From Prevotella sp. CAG:1185 (GTDB lineage: Bacteria > Bacteroidota > Bacteroidia > Bacteroidales > Bacteroidaceae), in NCBI GenBank assembly GCA_000436695.1, contig HF992608.1:1-10558 (forward strand): DNA of 10,558 bases, given 5' to 3'. Positions 7,107-10,558 of the stretch are shown in pieces. Position 1 is the first letter of the stretch, and every line of letters begins with the position of its first letter. The notes under the pieces were generated by a model that ran no database searches, was not told the DNA's origin, and saw only the letters and a list, made by a program, of their open reading frames with translations. Position numbers and translations under genes: made by a program.

Positions 7107-7774
7107 CGCCATTATTTCAATAAAAAAACAGGGTGGTTTGTGGTATGTAAACGGGCCTTTTTCATGTAAAAAGTGGCCGAGTTGTTTTATGAAAGCATGC
7201 CTTTTGCATGATAATGTAAATATAGTTTACCCTCGGACCCTTGACTGAGGCCTCTGAAATTCTATTTCGCAAGAAAATCCGGACAAAACTCAGCTGACAC
7301 ATTGACAAGTATGCGCCATGAAATATAGACATCAGTAAACTGTTGGGTTAAACCAAAATCGGCTATTTTATTATAGGAGTAAGTTGTGCGTCAGTCGCTA
7401 CGGAAAAACTTTTTACACATTATTATATATAATATGTCATTCGGCATTGTATGCTTGTCAGTGAATTCGGTTGGCCGGTCAGTCGGCTGCTCTGTTTATT
7501 GTCCGTGTCAGGTTGCAGATTTAGGGTTTGCCGTTGCTGTTTCTTGGCAGATTCCGGCAGCCGTTATGTGGCTTTATCCTCTTTTCAGTCGTGCCGTCTT
7601 CCGGCCGTCGGTCAGTCAGAAAAGCACATTATGCGTGCTGCCATATATTTACAAATCTCGTCAGCCATGTAGCTAAATGCACTATAATTGTTACTTAAAC
7701 ACTTAATTATTGTCGAATAAAAGAACTTTTTTTGACAAAATGTTGTAGGATGCTAAATATTTATCCAAAAAGAT

Positions 7775-7805
7775 TTTGCGGTTTCGATAATCTTTACGAC
7801 CTTTG
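7775..7805 (+). promoter_or_regulatory. Probable sigma-ABfr promoter of the korA operon
   Basis: TTTG at 7775-7778 and GACCTTTG at 7798-7805 are separated by 19 bases, the canonical Bacteroidetes spacing. The -7 box has one mismatch to TAnnTTTG and continues as CTTTGCAAA, a common form in this phylum. Transcription starting just after it would give a leader of roughly 110 bases before the korA ATG at 7923. Confidence 0.6.
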
Positions 7806-7922
7806 CAAATACTATACATAATCTTAAAGCGTAATATAAATCTCGAGTCTTGGTTCAGCCCAGGGCGGCATAAGACGATAGAAAAACATAATAATAAGTT
7901 ATAAAGTTTAAAACGACTTTTT
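7806..7922 (+). promoter_or_regulatory. korA leader with a small stem-loop
   Basis: The expected 5' leader of korA is AT-rich except for a GC-rich island at 7847-7876. There GTCTT (7847-7851) can pair with AAGAC (7872-7876), and GCC (7858-7860) with GGC (7864-7866) around CAG. The structure does not match any riboswitch class I know. The 40 bases before the ATG are A/T-rich and unstructured, with no clear Shine-Dalgarno, as is usual in this phylum. Confidence 0.3.
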
Positions 7923-9773
7923 ATGGCAGAAGAATTGGAAGTAAAACAGTTAGATGATGTCGTAGTGCGTTTTTCGGGTGACTCCGGCGACGGCATGCAG
8001 CTGGCGGGAAACATCTTCTCGACGGTTTCGGCTACGATAGGTAATGGAATCTCGACGTTTCCGGATTATCCGGCAGACATCCGCGCCCCGCAAGGCTCGC
8101 TTACGGGCGTTTCGGGCTTTCAGGTTCACATAGCCAGCGGACGTGCCTATACGCCTGGCGACAAGTGCGACGTGCTGGTGGCAATGAACGCAGCCGCTCT
8201 GAAAACTCAGTACAGGTTTGCCAAGCCGCAGGCCACAATCATCATCGACACCGACAGCTTCGGTCCGGCCGACCTGAAGAAGGCCGAGTTTAAAACTGAC
8301 GACTATCTGGGCGAGATGGGCATCGATCCCGACCGCGTGGTGGCTTGCCCGATAACGCAGATGGTGAAAGACTGCCTTGAGGACAGCGGACTCGACAACA
8401 AGACGGTGCTGAAGTGCCGCAACATGTTTGCGCTCGGCATCGTGTGCTGGCTGTTCAACCGCAACCTTGAGTTCGTTACGTCGTTCCTGCGCGAGAAATT
8501 TGCCAAGAAGCCTGCCGTGGCAGAGTGCAACATCAAGGTTGTGCATGCCGGCTACGACTACGGTCACAACACTCATGCCAGCGTGCCCGCCACTTACCGC
8601 ATCGACTCTAAGAACAAGGTTAAGGGACGCTACATGGACATAACGGGAAACAAGGCTACTGCCTACGGACTTATTGCCGCTGCCGAGAAGGCCGGCCTTA
8701 AGCTCTATCTCGGCTCTTACCCCATCACTCCTGCCACTGACATCCTGCACGAACTGGCAAAGCACAAGTCGTGCGGAGTTATGACGGTGCAGTGCGAGGA
8801 CGAAATATCAGGATGTGCAAGTGCCATAGGCGCATCGTTCGCAGGCGCACTGGCTGCAACATCTACGTCAGGCCCCGGCATCTGTCTGAAGTCTGAGGCT
8901 ATGAACCTTGCCGTAATCGACGAGCTGCCCCTCGTTGTCATCGACGTTCAGCGCGGCGGTCCGTCAACGGGTCTGCCTACAAAGAGCGAGCAGACCGACC
9001 TGCTGCAGGCTCTGTTCGGACGCAACGGCGAGTCGCCAATGCCGGTAATCGCAGCAACAAGTCCTACTAACTGCTTCGATTCTGTGTATGCCGCAGCCAA
9101 GATTGCCCTCGAGCATCTTACTCCTGTTGTGCTGCTCACCGACGCCTTTGTTGCCAACGGCTCTGCCGCATGGAAGCTGCCCGACATCAACGAGCTGCCC
9201 GAGATACATCCTCACTATGCCACACCTGAGCAGAAAGGCGTTTACACTCCGTATAAGAGAGACCCCGAAACAGGCGTGCGCTACTGGGCAATACCGGGCC
9301 AGGAAGGCTACGAGCACATATTGGGCGGACTGGAGAAAGACGGCAACACGGGTGCCATTTCAACCGATCCTGAGAACCACGACAAGATGTGCCGCCTGCG
9401 CGCAGCTAAGGTGTTCAAGATTCCTGTTCCCGACCTCGAGGTGCAGGGCGACGCCGACGATGCCGACCTGCTGATAGTAGGTTTCGGCGGAACATTCGGT
9501 CATCTGTATTCTGCAATGGAGGAGATGAGACATGAGGGCTACAAGGTGGCTCTTGCTCACTTCAACTATATCAACCCGCTGCCTAAGAACACAGCCGAAG
9601 TATTGGGCAAATATAAGAAGGTGGTGGTAGCAGAGCAGAACCTCGGTCAGTTTGCCGGTTATCTGCGCATGCGAATAGACAACTTTATGCCTTACCAGTT
9701 TAACCAGGTTAAGGGCCAGCCCTTCGTGGTAGGCGAACTCGTAAAGGCGTTCACCAAGATAATTAAGAATTAA
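7923..9773 (+). CDS. korA: 2-oxoacid:ferredoxin oxidoreductase, fused gamma-alpha subunit (KorA type)
   Basis: This 616-residue cytoplasmic enzyme subunit probably acts in 2-oxoglutarate:ferredoxin oxidoreductase. That complex converts 2-oxoglutarate, CoA and oxidised ferredoxin to succinyl-CoA, CO2 and reduced ferredoxin, or runs in reverse. Residues 1-200 are the gamma domain, with the glycine-rich FSGDSGDGMQLAGN at 17-30 and PDYPADIRAPQGS at 47-59. From about 240 comes the alpha (pyrimidine-binding) domain, with SYPITPATDI (265-274), CEDEISG (291-297) and a GGPSTGLPTKSEQTDL segment (345-360). A transketolase-C-like domain follows (about 465-616, GFGGTFGH and VVVAEQNLGQFAGYLR). The gamma-alpha fusion is usual for KorA in Bacteroidetes. 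The substrate could be another 2-oxoacid, but the KorAB two-gene layout favours 2-oxoglutarate. The partner korB starts 494 bases later, beyond an inserted four-helix-bundle gene. The last residues, IIKN, and the stop codon are written in the AATTAAG repeat array, so the native C-terminus may have been altered. Confidence 0.92.
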   Translation: MAEELEVKQLDDVVVRFSGDSGDGMQLAGNIFSTVSATIGNGISTFPDYPADIRAPQGSLTGVSGFQVHIASGRAYTPGDKCDVLVAMNAAALKTQYRFAKPQATIIIDTDSFGPADLKKAEFKTDDYLGEMGIDPDRVVACPITQMVKDCLEDSGLDNKTVLKCRNMFALGIVCWLFNRNLEFVTSFLREKFAKKPAVAECNIKVVHAGYDYGHNTHASVPATYRIDSKNKVKGRYMDITGNKATAYGLIAAAEKAGLKLYLGSYPITPATDILHELAKHKSCGVMTVQCEDEISGCASAIGASFAGALAATSTSGPGICLKSEAMNLAVIDELPLVVIDVQRGGPSTGLPTKSEQTDLLQALFGRNGESPMPVIAATSPTNCFDSVYAAAKIALEHLTPVVLLTDAFVANGSAAWKLPDINELPEIHPHYATPEQKGVYTPYKRDPETGVRYWAIPGQEGYEHILGGLEKDGNTGAISTDPENHDKMCRLRAAKVFKIPVPDLEVQGDADDADLLIVGFGGTFGHLYSAMEEMRHEGYKVALAHFNYINPLPKNTAEVLGKYKKVVVAEQNLGQFAGYLRMRIDNFMPYQFNQVKGQPFVVGELVKAFTKIIKN

Positions 9774-9790
9774 GAAGTAAGAATTAAGAA
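9761..9790. repeat. Left AATTAAG heptamer array (left arm of the inverted repeat)
   Basis: Four tandem heptamers are visible: AATTAAG at 9761-9767 and 9768-9774, the variant AAGTAAG at 9775-9781, and AATTAAG at 9782-9788. The first two overlap the korA 3' end and supply its stop codon (9771-9773). The array ends 3 bases before the ATG of the four-helix-bundle gene. Confidence 0.8.
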
Positions 9791-9793
9791 AGT

Positions 9794-10171
9794 ATGCTGT
9801 TTGGCGATAAGGACATCTATAAACGTTGTTACGCCTTTGCCTTGCGTATAGTCAATGCGTACAAGTTCCTTAATTCGGAAAAGAATGAAAGGGTGATGTC
9901 CAGACAGTTGCTCAGATGTAGTACTTCGGTTGGAGCATTGCTCTGTGAAGCGAAATTCGCTCAGAGCAGGGCCGACTTTGTAAACAAGGTGTCGGTAGCC
10001 TTGAAAGAGGCAAACGAATCGTTGTACTGGATAAATCTGTTACATGACAGTGGCTATATCGCCACAGCGGCTTACGATTCAGTTTGTAGAGAAGCAAATG
10101 AGATAACATCAATACTTGCTTCAATTGTGAAGAATACTAAAGAAAATACATTGAAGTATGATTTGCAATGA
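9794..10171 (+). CDS. Four-helix-bundle protein, S23/IVP (23S rRNA intervening-sequence protein) family
   Basis: This 125-residue protein matches the S23/IVP family (PF05635, TIGR02436). It shows an N-terminal helix (KRCYAFALRIVNAYKFL, 10-26), then QLLRCSTSVGALLCEAKFAQSRADF (38-62) with the family's 'qllRs.tSi.aNi.Ea..aqs..DF' landmark. Next come VALKEANESLYWINLLHDSGYI (68-89) and a last helix ending SILASIVKNTKEN (106-118). The length fits the family, usually 115-130 residues. Homologues occur as reading frames inside 23S rRNA intervening sequences, and the related Avd protein acts in diversity-generating retroelements. Here there is no rRNA and no reverse transcriptase in the window, and the function is unknown. 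The gene interrupts korA-korB, has lower GC than its neighbours, and is bracketed by inverted AATTAAG repeats. The ATG is preceded only by repeat sequence, with no Shine-Dalgarno. Confidence 0.88.
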   Translation: MLFGDKDIYKRCYAFALRIVNAYKFLNSEKNERVMSRQLLRCSTSVGALLCEAKFAQSRADFVNKVSVALKEANESLYWINLLHDSGYIATAAYDSVCREANEITSILASIVKNTKENTLKYDLQ

Positions 10172-10212
10172 TAACTGATAAAGGCAGCTTTCTATATTCT
10201 TAGCTCTTGACT

Positions 10213-10263
10213 CTTAATTCAGAAGAAGTAATTTTCTTAATTCTTAAATTTTAATTCTTAATT
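10213..10263. repeat. Right CTTAATT heptamer array (right arm of the inverted repeat)
   Basis: Units in the opposite orientation to the left array are CTTAATT at 10236-10242, CTTAAATT at 10243-10250, TTAATT at 10251-10256 and CTTAATT at 10257-10263. A detached copy lies at 10213-10219. More degraded CTCTTGA-like sequence extends toward 10196. The array ends 4 bases before the korB ATG, so it occupies the place of the korB ribosome-binding region. Confidence 0.75.
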
Positions 10264-10267
10264 GAAA

Positions 10268-10558
10268 ATGTATACTGCGCAAGATTATAAAAAGGGACAG
10301 CCGCGGTGGTGTCCCGGTTGCGGCGACCATTTCTTCCTCGCATCGCTGCACAAGGCTATGGCAGAACTCGGCGTTCCGCCTTATCAGACAGCCGTCATTT
10401 CAGGTATCGGATGCTCAAGCCGTCTGCCTTATTATGTAAACACCTATGCCATGCAGACCGTTCACGGACGTGCAGCGTCTATCGCCACGGGAGCCAAGGT
10501 GGCCAACCCTGACCTGGCTGTATGGCAGATCAGCGGCGACGGCGACGGACTCGCCATC
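10268..10558 (+). CDS. korB: 2-oxoacid:ferredoxin oxidoreductase, beta subunit (KorB type), partial
   Basis: The reading frame opens at ATG 10268 and runs off the right edge after 97 codons. The visible part is the N-terminus of the thiamine-diphosphate-binding beta subunit. It has RWCPGCGDHFFLAS (residues 13-26, the cysteine motif near the cluster/TPP region of this family), SGIGCSSRLPYY (45-56), a TVHGRAASIATGAKVANP segment (64-81) and the TPP/Mg2+-binding start GDGDGLAI (90-97). Full-length members are usually about 270-350 residues, so most of the gene is missing here. It would pair with the KorA-type subunit encoded just upstream. The two genes are separated by the four-helix-bundle cassette, and the start codon lies 4 bases after the right CTTAATT array. 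No separate promoter is visible, so co-transcription with korA through the cassette is likely. Confidence 0.92.
   Translation, partial: MYTAQDYKKGQPRWCPGCGDHFFLASLHKAMAELGVPPYQTAVISGIGCSSRLPYYVNTYAMQTVHGRAASIATGAKVANPDLAVWQISGDGDGLAI

Larger units (their letters stand above)
6735..7922. other. Long gene-free spacer between the kinase gene and korA
   Basis: These 1,188 bases carry no protein-coding region I can support. Besides the hairpin at 6839-6881 and the korA promoter region, they hold four small structures. One is a GC-rich stem near 6995-7013, with CGGCCGT against ACGGGCCG (one bulged base) and a T-rich run on the minus strand. The second is the 24-base palindrome at 7083-7106. The third is an imperfect stem at 7154-7178. 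The last is a pair of mutually exclusive pairings at 7231-7254, where CCTCGG can pair with CTGAGG or GAGGCCTC can self-pair. A stretch near 7440-7670 is richer in GC than its flanks but is not convincingly coding. No tRNA, rRNA or CRISPR array is visible. A small RNA is possible but unproven. Confidence 0.55.
9761..10263 (+). mobile_element. Putative inverted-repeat-bounded cassette carrying a four-helix-bundle gene
   Basis: A 503-base segment lies between korA and korB, bounded by 30-base inverted repeats at 9761-9790 and 10234-10263. Comparing the left arm's reverse complement with the right arm gives 27 matches in 30, with the differences confined to the central five bases. The only gene inside is the four-helix-bundle protein at 9794-10171. 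GC over 9841-10140 is 128 of 300 bases (43%), against about 60% in sampled 60-base rows of korA. I see no target-site duplication and no transposase, so mobility is an inference; a cassette moved in trans or an old insertion fits as well. Confidence 0.4.

Noticed and set aside
7386..7676. A 96-codon GTG-started reading frame with AGGAG 6 bases upstream
   Set aside because: The Shine-Dalgarno spacing is attractive, but the product is an odd Cys/Ser/Val-rich sequence without a recognisable family. GTG starts with strong Shine-Dalgarno sites are not the norm in this phylum. The frame sits in a long non-coding spacer, so I treat it as chance.
7950..8765. A minus-strand frame of 271 codons opposite korA
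   Set aside because: It is an antisense shadow produced by GC-biased third positions in korA; no recognisable motifs.
9774..10267. The possibility of a diversity-generating retroelement or 23S rRNA intervening sequence around the four-helix-bundle gene
   Set aside because: No reverse transcriptase, template/variable repeat pair or rRNA sequence is visible in the window; only the protein family is shared.

Overview
This window looks like a chromosomal segment from a Bacteroidales bacterium, probably Prevotella-like. Three things point there. The gene families are typical of the group: a PCMD-domain surface protein, an Omp85/D15-type outer-membrane barrel, a ThrRS-like/uridine-kinase fusion and a fused gamma-alpha KorA. 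Start codons generally lack a strong Shine-Dalgarno. Several upstream regions carry matches to the Bacteroidetes sigma-ABfr promoter (TTTG, then about 19-21 bases, then TAnnTTTG). Genus and species cannot be fixed from the sequence alone.

Left part, minus strand (1-2854). Three envelope genes run leftward in order of transcription: a secreted PCMD-domain protein, an outer-membrane beta-barrel of the D15/Omp85 type, and the N-terminal membrane half of an EptA-like phosphoethanolamine transferase that runs off the left edge. Gaps of 94 and 96 bases make a shared transcript possible. Upstream lies a 437-base spacer with a near-perfect -7 box, an operator-like inverted repeat and a long hairpin that suits a terminator for the next gene. 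That gene is a Na+/phosphate cotransporter with a C-terminal PhoU-like domain (3292-4986), also on the minus strand.

Middle, plus strand (5067-6734). A nucleoside (uridine-type) kinase with N-terminal ThrRS-like domains is transcribed divergently from the phosphate transporter across an 80-base shared promoter region. It is followed by a strong hairpin and then by 1,188 bases (6735-7922) with no convincing gene. This spacer holds several hairpins, a perfect 24-base palindrome and a promoter with a structured leader for the next operon.

Right part, plus strand (7923-10558). korA (fused gamma-alpha subunit) and korB (beta subunit, cut by the right edge) of a 2-oxoacid:ferredoxin oxidoreductase would normally be adjacent. 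Here they are separated by a 125-codon four-helix-bundle (S23/IVP family, Avd-like) gene of lower GC content. That gene is bounded by a 30-base inverted repeat (27 of 30 positions match) made of AATTAAG heptamers. The left arm encodes the last residues and stop codon of korA, and the right arm ends 4 bases before the korB start. This inverted-repeat-bounded cassette inside a core-metabolism operon is the most interesting structure in the window.
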